Source of the DNA: Labrys monachus
GTDB lineage: Bacteria; Pseudomonadota; Alphaproteobacteria; Rhizobiales; Labraceae
Direction: 5' to 3'
DNA length: 64,000 nucleotides
NCBI RefSeq assembly: GCF_030814655.1
Contig: NZ_JAUSVK010000001.1
Coordinates: 6,455,001 to 6,519,000 of the forward strand
Shown here: one piece after another, positions 34,144-42,056 of the stretch
How positions within the stretch are numbered: position 1 is the first letter of the stretch
Layout of the letters: each line of letters begins with the position of its first letter
Notes under the pieces: generated by a model
Told to the model about the DNA's origin: nothing
Databases searched by the model: none
What the model saw: the letters and a program-made list of their open reading frames with translations, nothing else
Made by a program: the position numbers and the translations under genes

Positions 34144-35886
34144 ATGCCGCCCCTCTCGCCGCCCGCCATGGAAGCCGATCGCCATCCCGTCATCGACCGG
34201 CCCGCGCCGACGAGCCGCATCGCCGCCATCCTCGCCGCGGATGCGTCCGGCTACAGCCGGGCGATGAGCCAGGACGAGGCGCGCGCCTTGGCCGCCCTGG
34301 CGGCGAGCCGTTCCATCATCGATCGTTCGGTCGCCTCGCGGCAGGGGCGCATCTTTTCCACCGGCGGCGACAGCGTGCTGGCCGAGTTCGCCTCCGGCGA
34401 GCAGGCCGTCCGCTGCGGACGGGAGATCCAGGCGGCCCTCGCCGGCGCCGCGAAGACGGGCGAGGAGGTCCTGTCCTACCGCATCGGCATCCATGCCGGC
34501 CGCGTCCATCTCAGCGGCGGCGATCTTCTCGGCGAGACCGTCAACATCGCGGCGCGGCTGGAGAGCATCGCCAATCCCGGCGGCATCTGCATTTCCAAGA
34601 CGATCCGCGACGGCCTCGATGTCGAGAAGCTCGACATCGAGGACATGGGAGCCCGGCTGCTGAAAGGCATCCGGGAACCGATCGAAGTCGCCCGCATCCG
34701 CCTCGGCGAGCCCGGGCAGGCCCGCGGGCTGGAAGGGAAGTTCAGCATCGCCGTCCCGCCCTTCGCCTGCGCCGGCGCGGACGATTATTGGGGCGAGGGC
34801 CTGGCGGACGACCTGATCGCGGCGTTGTCGCGCTTCAAGAACATCGCGGTGCTCGCGGCGGCGCCCCGGCCGGCGGCCGAGAGGGAGGATCCGCGGCGTG
34901 TGGCGGCCGCCCTCGGCGTGCGCTTCGTCCTCGCCGGCGCCGTCCGCGTCGAGGCCGGCCGGTTCCGCCTGTCGGTCCGGCTCCTCGACGGCGCCTCGGG
35001 GGTCGTCCTGTGGGCGCATCGCTACGACGAGCGCTCGGAGGGGCTCCTCAACGCACAGGACCGGCTGGTGGAGAGCGTCGCCGGCATCCTGGCGGGGCGC
35101 CTGGCCGAGGCCGGCGCCGACACGGCGCAGCGCAAGCGCACCGAGAGCCTCGACGCCTTCGACCTGATGCTGCAGGGCACCCGCCACGCCAACCGCCTGG
35201 ACCCGGCCTCGAGCGCGCTCGCGCTCGGCTGCTTCGAGAAGGCGCTGGCGATCGATCCCGATTATGCGGGGGCGCTGGCGATGCTGGCCCTGATGCGCCT
35301 GCGGGCCTGGGCGCTGCATCCGGGCAGCGGCGACCTCGCGCCGGTGGCGGACCTCGCCGGACGCGCTTTGGCTCTCGATCCGGCCGATGGCTGGAGCCAT
35401 CTCGTCATGGGTCAGATCGCCCTCTACCGGCGCCAGCTCGACATCGCCGAGGTCCATCACAAGAAGGCGCATGCGCTCAACCCCTACGACGCCCGCATCC
35501 TGGCGTTGCGCTCGCCGCTGGCGACCTATCTCGGCAAGCCGGAGGAGGGGAGGGCCTGGATCGAACGGGCCATGCGGCTCGATCCGCTCCACCCCGCCTG
35601 GTACGCCACCAATCTCGGCCTCGCCTGCTACTGCGCCCGCGACTATGCCGACGGCGCCGCGGCCTATGCCGGCGTGGCCGGGCCCCAGGCCGGCGTGCTC
35701 GCCGGGCTGGCCGCCTGCCGGGCCCAGCTCGGCGACGCCGACGGCGCCGGACGGGCGCGGGCGGCGCTGCTCGCGGCCAAGCCCGATTTCTCCGCGCGCA
35801 TCTTCATCGCCGCCCGGCCCTTCAAATACGAGCTCGACAGCGACCACCTGCTCGAAGGGCTCCGCAAGGCCGGGCTGCCGGACTGA
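34144..35886 (+). CDS. Class III adenylate cyclase with C-terminal TPR region
   Basis: 580 residues (579 after initiator removal). An N-terminal CHD cyclase domain (about 20-190): first metal-binding Asp in LAADASGYSRAM, GGDSVLAEFA, and the transition-state Asn/Arg in NIAARLESIANPGG. A middle region (VPPFACAGADDYWGEGLADDLIAALSRF, about 210-350) resembles the OmpR/TolB-like module common in these proteins. The rest is TPR-like helices (LDAFDLMLQGTRHANRLD, FEKALAIDPDYAGALAMLAL). Hyphomicrobiales carry many such proteins, thought to make cAMP on unknown cues. ATG 34168 is an alternative start; neither has a good ribosome-binding site. Convergent with pnkp, 15 bases apart. Confidence 0.9.
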   Translation: MPPLSPPAMEADRHPVIDRPAPTSRIAAILAADASGYSRAMSQDEARALAALAASRSIIDRSVASRQGRIFSTGGDSVLAEFASGEQAVRCGREIQAALAGAAKTGEEVLSYRIGIHAGRVHLSGGDLLGETVNIAARLESIANPGGICISKTIRDGLDVEKLDIEDMGARLLKGIREPIEVARIRLGEPGQARGLEGKFSIAVPPFACAGADDYWGEGLADDLIAALSRFKNIAVLAAAPRPAAEREDPRRVAAALGVRFVLAGAVRVEAGRFRLSVRLLDGASGVVLWAHRYDERSEGLLNAQDRLVESVAGILAGRLAEAGADTAQRKRTESLDAFDLMLQGTRHANRLDPASSALALGCFEKALAIDPDYAGALAMLALMRLRAWALHPGSGDLAPVADLAGRALALDPADGWSHLVMGQIALYRRQLDIAEVHHKKAHALNPYDARILALRSPLATYLGKPEEGRAWIERAMRLDPLHPAWYATNLGLACYCARDYADGAAAYAGVAGPQAGVLAGLAACRAQLGDADGAGRARAALLAAKPDFSARIFIAARPFKYELDSDHLLEGLRKAGLPD

Positions 35887-35901
35887 CCGGGCTCAAACCC
35901 C

Positions 35902-38472
35902 TCACAGCCTCGGGTCGATCGGCTCGCTCTCCAGCGCCAGGATGGCGAACACGCATTCATGCACCTTGCGCAGCGGCGCCCCTGCGACGAAGCGCGACAG
36001 CGCCTCATGGCCGAGCGCGAATTCGCGCAGGGCAAGGGCCCGCTTGCCGCCGAGCCCGCGGGAGCGCAGGCGCTGCAGATTTTCCGGCAGGTCGTATTCC
36101 GGCCCGTAGACGATGCGCAGATAGTCCGGGCCGCGCACCTTGAGGGCGGGCTGGATCAGACCCTTGGCACCGCGCGGCGCGAAAGCGAGCGGCTTCACCA
36201 CCATGCCCTCGGCGCCCGCGGCGACCAGCCCTTGCCACCAGGCCGCCGCGGCGGCGCAGGCCTGGGCGTCGTCGAGGTCGAGAACATGCATCGCAGTGGC
36301 GACCAAGGCGGGTTCCCCGGATGCGGCCAGCCGCCGGGCGACGCCCATGTGCCACAGATGATCCTTGTCGAAGTGCACCGCGCCCTCGCTCGCGAGGAGG
36401 TGGAAAGGCGCGACCTTGAGGTCGTCGACATTCGTGACCGGCCAGACATAAGGCGCCCAGGTCTCGGCATAGCGTTCGGCCTTGTCGGCGCGCAGGCGCA
36501 GGCGGGCCTGCAGCGCCTCCGCGCCGGCGACCCGTCCCAGCATGCGCGTCGCCGCGTCGAGCGCGGCCTGAAGCCCGGCGCGCGCCGAAACGCCCACCGG
36601 CTCGTATTGCTCCGCGATCAGGCCCGATGCCTTCGCCGACCACGGCATGATCTCCGCATCGAGCAGCAGCCAATCGGTGCCGAGCTCCTCCCACAGGCCG
36701 GCGGCGTCGGCTGCGCGGCGGATGCGGCCGAGCAGGGCCGCGGTGGTGGCGCCGTCGTCGAAGAAGGCGCGCCCCGTCCGGGTCCAGATCGCCCCACCCT
36801 CATCGCCGCGCAGGCCGAAGCGGCGCCGGACCACCGTTTCGTCGCGGCAGAGCGCGATGACGGCGCGCGAGCCCATATGCTTTTCTTCCAGCACCACGGT
36901 CTGCTGGCCGCGTTCCCGGAAGAACGCGAAGGCTTCCTCGGGCCGCTCCAGCCAGCCTTCGTCCCGGCTGGTCTCGACCGGCGACATGGTCGGCGGCAGA
37001 TAGGCCAGCCATTGCGGCGGGATGGCGAAGCGGCTCATCACCTCCAATGCGGCCGCGGCGTTCTCCTCGGGAACGGCGATGCGCCGCATCATGGCGGTAT
37101 CGATCCAGCGCCGGCCGGAGACGTCGGCATAGTCGAGCAGATGGTCCGCCTCGGCCTGCACGCTCGTCTCGGCGGCGACGGCGGCGGGAGCGGGCCGCAG
37201 GGGCTCGGCATAGATGCGTTCGGCGGCGACGGCGACGATTTCGCGCTCCGGCCAGCGCAAAGCGGTGAGCTCGCCGCCGAAGACGCAGCCGGTATCGATG
37301 CAGAGCGTGTTGTTCAGCCATTCGGGTTCGACGACCGGCGTATGGCCGTAGACGACGGCCGTCTTGCCGCGGTAGCTCGCCGCCCAGTCGATCCGGACGG
37401 GAACGCCGAGATCGTCGGTCTCGCCCGTCGTCTCGCCGTAAAGGGCGAATTCCCGCACCGCGGGGGAGCCGCGGCCGATCATGTCCTCCCTGAGGCCGGC
37501 ATGGGCGACGGCCAGCCTGCCGCCGTCGAGCCAGTAATGGCTGCGCAGGTCGCCCAGGAGGGCCTTGACGCGGGCGACGAAGTCCGGCGGCTCGGCGGTG
37601 ATCTGGTCGATCGAGGCCTGCAGGCCATGGTTGACCGTCACCTTGCGGCCCGCCAGCCAGCGGCTGAACTTGTTGTCGTGGTTGCCCTCCGTCACATAGG
37701 CATGGCCAGCCGCCACCGCGGCCATCACGATGCGCAGCACCTCCGGCGTCTTCGGGCCGCGATCGACGAGATCGCCGACGAAGACGAGCTTGCGCCCCGC
37801 GGGCGAGGCGACCGAGAGCGTGTCGCCCGATCCCGTCACCGCGTAGCCGAGCTTGTCGAGCAAGGCCCGCAATTCGTCGGCGCAGCCATGTACGTCGCCG
37901 ATGATGTCGAAGGGCCCGTGATCCATGCGCTTGTCGGTCCAGAGCGGCTTGCGCGCGATCACGGCCGCCTCGACCGCCGCCTCCGAGGACAGTTTCCAGA
38001 CCTGCCGGAAGCCTTCCCTCGGCAGGTTCCTGAGGCCGCTGCGGATTTCCTGCACCATGCGGCGAGGAACGCCCGGGCCGAACGGCCGGTCCGGCCGATG
38101 GCTGTTGCGCTCGATGCAGACGTCGATACCGGGATCGATGACGATCGCCACCGGCAAAGCGTGCCAGCGGCGCGCGAGTTCGATCCAGGCCTTGCGCTCG
38201 GCCGCTCGGACATTGGTGGCGTCGATGACGGCGAGGCGCCGGTTCTTCAGGCGCTTCTCCGCGATGGCACGGACGAGATCGAAGGCGTCGCCGGACACCG
38301 TCTGGTCGTTTTCGTCGTCGCTGACGAGGCCGCGGCAACGGTCGGAGGAGACGATCTCGGTCGGTGCGAACCAGCGGGAGGCGAAGGTCGACTTGCCCGA
38401 CCCGGTCGCGCCGATCAGCACCACGAGCGAGAAGTCGGGAATGTCCAGGAGGGTGGGGTCGGGAAGCCTCAT
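35902..38472 (-). CDS. pnkp: Bacterial polynucleotide kinase-phosphatase-ligase (RNA repair)
   Basis: 856 residues with three modules. Kinase: Walker A GATGSGKST at 21-29, heals 5'-OH ends. Binuclear metallophosphatase (about 185-420): GDVHGCADEL, FVGDLVDRGP, EGNHDNKF and YGHTPV, removes 2',3'-cyclic or 3' phosphate. Ligase/adenylyltransferase (about 490-850): EEKHMGSRAVI with the nucleotidyl-accepting Lys, and MVVKPL. This is the order of Clostridium Pnkp, which seals RNA cut by ribotoxins, with Hen1 as partner. Its ATG overlaps the Hen1 stop as ATGA. Active-site residues look complete. No toxin or restriction gene is adjacent. Confidence 0.95.
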   Translation of the reverse strand: MRLPDPTLLDIPDFSLVVLIGATGSGKSTFASRWFAPTEIVSSDRCRGLVSDDENDQTVSGDAFDLVRAIAEKRLKNRRLAVIDATNVRAAERKAWIELARRWHALPVAIVIDPGIDVCIERNSHRPDRPFGPGVPRRMVQEIRSGLRNLPREGFRQVWKLSSEAAVEAAVIARKPLWTDKRMDHGPFDIIGDVHGCADELRALLDKLGYAVTGSGDTLSVASPAGRKLVFVGDLVDRGPKTPEVLRIVMAAVAAGHAYVTEGNHDNKFSRWLAGRKVTVNHGLQASIDQITAEPPDFVARVKALLGDLRSHYWLDGGRLAVAHAGLREDMIGRGSPAVREFALYGETTGETDDLGVPVRIDWAASYRGKTAVVYGHTPVVEPEWLNNTLCIDTGCVFGGELTALRWPEREIVAVAAERIYAEPLRPAPAAVAAETSVQAEADHLLDYADVSGRRWIDTAMMRRIAVPEENAAAALEVMSRFAIPPQWLAYLPPTMSPVETSRDEGWLERPEEAFAFFRERGQQTVVLEEKHMGSRAVIALCRDETVVRRRFGLRGDEGGAIWTRTGRAFFDDGATTAALLGRIRRAADAAGLWEELGTDWLLLDAEIMPWSAKASGLIAEQYEPVGVSARAGLQAALDAATRMLGRVAGAEALQARLRLRADKAERYAETWAPYVWPVTNVDDLKVAPFHLLASEGAVHFDKDHLWHMGVARRLAASGEPALVATAMHVLDLDDAQACAAAAAWWQGLVAAGAEGMVVKPLAFAPRGAKGLIQPALKVRGPDYLRIVYGPEYDLPENLQRLRSRGLGGKRALALREFALGHEALSRFVAGAPLRKVHECVFAILALESEPIDPRL

Positions 38473-39851
38473 CGTGTGAACACCACCATCTGCGAGGGGG
38501 CGCCGAATTCGGGGTGGGCCTCGCCGAGGCCGGAATGCACGGCGGCATAGCCATATTGCTCGCCGATGCGGCCGGCCCAGGCCTGCATCTCCGCCCGGCT
38601 CCATTCGAAGCGATGGTCGGGATGGCGGAAGGCACCCGCTCTCAGCCCGTCGAACAGCACGTTGTGATCGGCGTTCGGCGTGGTGACGATCACGGTACGC
38701 GGCTTGGCGGCGCCGAAGACGACCTCTTCGAGGGCCGGCAGGCGATCGGGGTCGAGATGCTCGATCACCTCGACGAGGGCGACGGCCTCGGCCCCGTGCC
38801 AGCGGTCGTCGCGATAGGTGAGGGCGCCGTGGAGCAGGACGACACGCTCCGCCCGCGGCCCGGTGGCCTGTTCGAGCCCGAGGCGTTCGCTGGCCCGCTG
38901 CAGCGAGGCGGAGGAGGCGTCGAGCCCGATGATCGTCCTGAACTGCCGCATCTTGACGAGCCGCATCAGCAACCGGCCCTCGCCGCAGCCTAGATCGGCG
39001 ACGACGGAGGCGCCGCTGGCGGCGAGCGCCCCGGCGACGGCATCGAGGCGGACGTCGTGCAGGCGCAGCGGCGCTTCCAGCCTTTCCTCGCGGCCCGGCT
39101 GCGCCGCGGGTCGCCCGGCCCCTGTCTCCTCTTCCGCCTCTTCGGGGGCGAGGCGGGCCAGGGCGGCGCGCACGAGCCCGCGCCGGCGCTTGAGGTAGCG
39201 CGTTGCGATGATCTCCCGCGCCGGGTGGCCGTGCAGCCAGGCGCCGCCCTTGGCGATGAGCTTGTCCACCTCGTCCTCGCCGATCCAGTAATGCTTGTCG
39301 GTATCGAGCACGGGAATGAGGACGTAGAGGTGGTTGAGGGCGTCCGCGAGCGTCAGCGTTCCCGACAGGCGCAGCGTGGCATAGGCCGACGGTCCGGCCC
39401 GGCCTGCGACGACATCGAGGTCGACGCGCCAGCCGAGCGGCTCGAACAGCTGCCGCACCAAGGTTTCCGATCCCCTGACGCGCAGCGGCGTGACCGTGAT
39501 CTCGAGCGGGATCGCCGTCGCCGCGAGGTCCGGCCTTTCGCGGGAGCTGCCCGCCATGGCGGAACGGAAGGCGCGGTTGATCGCCACAGACAGGAAGGAC
39601 GAAGCCGCATAGGGCCGGTCGTTGACATAATGGTCGAGCGGTCCGTCGGAGGCTCCGTGCCCGCGCACCAGGCCGACCGGATCGATGTCGAGCACCAGCG
39701 CCGCTTCGCAGCGCGCCTCGTCCGATTGCGGAAACAGGACGAAGGCCCTCCCGAAGGCGAGCTCGAATTCGTGCACGCGGTCGGGATGCTTCATCAAGAG
39801 GTAGCCGAGGTCGGTGGCGGGCCTATGGGTCGTGGCGAGCGAGAGGAACAT
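38469..39851 (-). CDS. hen1: Hen1 3'-terminal RNA ribose 2'-O-methyltransferase
   Basis: 460 residues. The N-terminal half (about 1-245) is the Hen1-N domain that activates Pnkp ligase in characterised pairs. The C-terminal half (about 260-460) is a SAM methyltransferase: VVADLGCGEGRLLMRL (SAM site), GLDASSASLQRA, and the metal-binding set EVIEHLDPDRL plus a downstream His in HPDHRFEWSR. It marks repaired RNA ends by 2'-O-methylation so the same site resists re-cleavage. First gene of the two-gene operon. Start ATG at 39851 has a poor ribosome-binding site; the protein end matches family length. Confidence 0.95.
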   Translation of the reverse strand: MFLSLATTHRPATDLGYLLMKHPDRVHEFELAFGRAFVLFPQSDEARCEAALVLDIDPVGLVRGHGASDGPLDHYVNDRPYAASSFLSVAINRAFRSAMAGSSRERPDLAATAIPLEITVTPLRVRGSETLVRQLFEPLGWRVDLDVVAGRAGPSAYATLRLSGTLTLADALNHLYVLIPVLDTDKHYWIGEDEVDKLIAKGGAWLHGHPAREIIATRYLKRRRGLVRAALARLAPEEAEEETGAGRPAAQPGREERLEAPLRLHDVRLDAVAGALAASGASVVADLGCGEGRLLMRLVKMRQFRTIIGLDASSASLQRASERLGLEQATGPRAERVVLLHGALTYRDDRWHGAEAVALVEVIEHLDPDRLPALEEVVFGAAKPRTVIVTTPNADHNVLFDGLRAGAFRHPDHRFEWSRAEMQAWAGRIGEQYGYAAVHSGLGEAHPEFGAPSQMVVFTR

Positions 39852-40271
39852 GGCGGGGCGCGACTCGAACAGGGACCGGTATCATGGTCCGCGGGGGGAT
39901 TTTCCTAACGGTAAATGCCCGAAAAGCCCATAGCGATATCATCCATCCCGGCCGGATGGTCCATGTCTGAGCGCCGAGCCCGAGGGCGCAGCCCAAGCTG
40001 ATCGCATTTGATCCAGACATGTCATCCCGAGCGCACTGCATCCTGGAGAGGATGCGGTGCAGACACGGGATCGCACGCAGAACGAGCCTTATCCTGCGCG
40101 AGATCCCGGATCTGCGATGCACCACTGGCGTGCTGCATCGCGTCCGGGATGACCAACATTTCCAAATGCGATCGCCCTCAGGGGCGCCCCGCTTTCCCTC
40201 GCCACGCGCGCGCCGTTCCGTGTTAGGAACGCGGCCCCGCGGCGATGCCGCTCCCATGGCGGAATGTGACG
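39852..40271. other. Intergenic region with extragenic repeat
   Basis: About 420 bases without a gene, separating divergent hen1 and DUF1993 genes. It holds the repeat at 40019-40155. The hen1 promoter should lie within 39852-40000, where the A/T content rises (around 39893-39950), but no clear boxes are visible. Confidence 0.5.
40019..40155. repeat. REP-type composite palindrome
   Basis: Outer inverted ends TGTCATCCCGAGCG and CGTCCGGGATGACCA enclose imperfect hairpins (TGCATCCTGGAGAGGATGC at the left; GAGATCCCGGATCTGCGATGC at the right). The ends match the GTCATCCC wording of other dispersed repeats in the window. Confidence 0.65.
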
Positions 40272-40784
40272 ATGCCCTTCTCGATCGATCAGGCCAGCGT
40301 GCCGGTATTCATCCAGTTCCTCGAAAGCCTCGCAGCCATGCTCGGCAAGGCGGCGGCGCATGCGGAGGCCCGGAAGGTCGAGCCGGCGGTGTTCTGCCAA
40401 CTGCGGCTCTTTCCCGACATGCTGCCCCTTTCCCGCCAGGTTTCGCTCGCCTGCGACTTCGCCAAGCTGGCGACCGCCCGGCTCGCCGCCGTCGAGGCGC
40501 CGAAATATGCCGACGACGAGCGCGATTTCGCCCAGTTGCAGGAGCGCATCGCCCGCACGCTGGACTTCATCCGCTCGGTGCCGAAGGCAGCCGTGGCGGC
40601 GGGTGCCGAGCGCATCGTCACCATGAAGCTGGCGAAGGGCGAGCACAGCTTCGCCGGGCCGGTCTATCTCATGCATATGGCGCTGCCGAACTTCTTCTTC
40701 CACATCGCGACGGCCTATGCGATTCTGCGCAGCAATGGCGTCGAACTGGGCAAGTTCGATTTCATCGGATCCCTTCCCGCCTGA
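40272..40784 (+). CDS. DUF1993 family protein
   Basis: 170 residues, all-helical, with the DUF1993 look: a start of the form MPFSIDQASVPVFIQFLESLAAML, DMLPLSRQVSLACDFAK in the middle and FFFHIATAYAILRSNGVELGKFDF at the end. The family resembles DinB-like four-helix bundles; function unknown. The three metal-binding His of DinB are not clear. Start chosen at 40272 with GGAATG upstream. The nuclease gene begins 6 bases after its stop, so it may be transcribed with the nuclease-ATPase pair. Confidence 0.85.
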   Translation: MPFSIDQASVPVFIQFLESLAAMLGKAAAHAEARKVEPAVFCQLRLFPDMLPLSRQVSLACDFAKLATARLAAVEAPKYADDERDFAQLQERIARTLDFIRSVPKAAVAAGAERIVTMKLAKGEHSFAGPVYLMHMALPNFFFHIATAYAILRSNGVELGKFDFIGSLPA

Positions 40785-40790
40785 GCCGCG

Positions 40791-42056
40791 ATGCGCTTTC
40801 GCTTCATCCACGCCGCTGACCTGCATCTCGACAGTCCGATGCACGGGCTCACCGCCCGCCAGCCGCATCTGGCGTCGCTGTTCGCCGATGCGGCGCGCAA
40901 CGCCTTCGTCGCGCTGGTGTCGGAGGCGATCGAGCGCGACGCCGCCTTCCTGATCATCGCCGGCGACGTCTATGACGGCGACTGGCGCGACTACCACACC
41001 GGCCTGTTCTTCGCCGGCCAGCTGGCGCGGCTGACGCGCGCCGGCATTCCCGCCTATCTCATCCGCGGAAATCATGACGCCGACAGCATCATCTCCCGTT
41101 CGCTGACCCTGCCGGCCGACGTGCATCTGTTCGGCACGCGCAAGGCCGAGACGGTGGAACTGCCGGCGCTCAAGGTGGCGCTGCACGGACGCAGCTTCGC
41201 CGAGCGGGCGGTGAGCGAGAACATGGTGCGCAGCTACCCCCAGGCCGTTCCCGGCTGGTTCAACATCGGCGTTCTCCACACCTCGCTCGACGGGCGCGCC
41301 GGCCACGCCTCCTACGCGCCCTGCACGCTCGCCGACCTCCGGGCCAAGCAGTACGACTATTGGGCGCTCGGCCACATCCATGCCGCCGAGATCGTCTGCG
41401 AGGACCCCTATGTGGTGTTCCCCGGCAATCTGCAGGGCCGCCATATCCGCGAGACCGGCGCCAAGGGCGCGATGCTGGTCGAGGTCGAGGACGGCGCCAT
41501 CGTCGGCGTCGAGCCGCTGACGCTGGACAGAGCGCGCTGGGCTCATATCCGCGTCGACGTCGGCGCCGCCGCCTCGCTGGACGAGGTCGTGCGCCGGGTC
41601 GAGCCGGCGTTGCGCCGCGAAGCGCTGGCGGCGGGCGAGCGCCCGCTCGCCCTGCGGCTCACCCTCGACGGGGAGACGCCGGTCCATCACGGGCTGGCGG
41701 CATCCGGCCCGCATGTGCAGGCCGAGCTCCAGGCCGCAGCGGACAGGGTCAGCGACCGGCTCTATGTCGAGCGCGTCGTGCTCGCCACCACGCCGCCCCG
41801 GACAGAGCCGGCCGATGCCGGCATCGGCTTCGCCGACCCCGAGGCGCTGCTCTCCGGCGTCGAGGGGGAGCCGGGCTTCGCGGCCGCCTTCGCCGCCGCC
41901 TTCGAGGACATCGCCGCGAGGCTGCCCGACGAGCTGCGCCCGCTGCTGGCCGAAGGCGGGGAGGAGGCGCGGTCGGGGCTGCTCGACGAGGCGCGCTCCA
42001 TCGCGCTCGGCCGGCTGCGGCAGGGCCGGGGTTCCGGCGGGGAGCCGGGCGCATGA
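40791..42056 (+). CDS. YhaO/SbcD-like metallophosphoesterase (DNA exonuclease subunit)
   Basis: 421 residues. The calcineurin-like fold shows all metal motifs: HAADLHLDSPMHGL, AGDVYDGD, RGNHDAD and LGHIHA, with the substrate His in HTSLDG. Similar to YhaO, SbcD and Mre11, the Mn-dependent nuclease half of Mre11/Rad50-type complexes. The C-terminal part (about 300-421) probably binds the partner ATPase. It ends in ATGA overlap with the next gene, so nuclease and ATPase are made as a pair. Likely role: processing of DNA ends during repair. Confidence 0.92.
   Translation: MRFRFIHAADLHLDSPMHGLTARQPHLASLFADAARNAFVALVSEAIERDAAFLIIAGDVYDGDWRDYHTGLFFAGQLARLTRAGIPAYLIRGNHDADSIISRSLTLPADVHLFGTRKAETVELPALKVALHGRSFAERAVSENMVRSYPQAVPGWFNIGVLHTSLDGRAGHASYAPCTLADLRAKQYDYWALGHIHAAEIVCEDPYVVFPGNLQGRHIRETGAKGAMLVEVEDGAIVGVEPLTLDRARWAHIRVDVGAAASLDEVVRRVEPALRREALAAGERPLALRLTLDGETPVHHGLAASGPHVQAELQAAADRVSDRLYVERVVLATTPPRTEPADAGIGFADPEALLSGVEGEPGFAAAFAAAFEDIAARLPDELRPLLAEGGEEARSGLLDEARSIALGRLRQGRGSGGEPGA

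Noticed and set aside
35959-38550. An 863-codon open frame antisense to pnkp
   Set aside because: No recognisable fold; the opposite strand has all kinase, phosphatase and ligase motifs.
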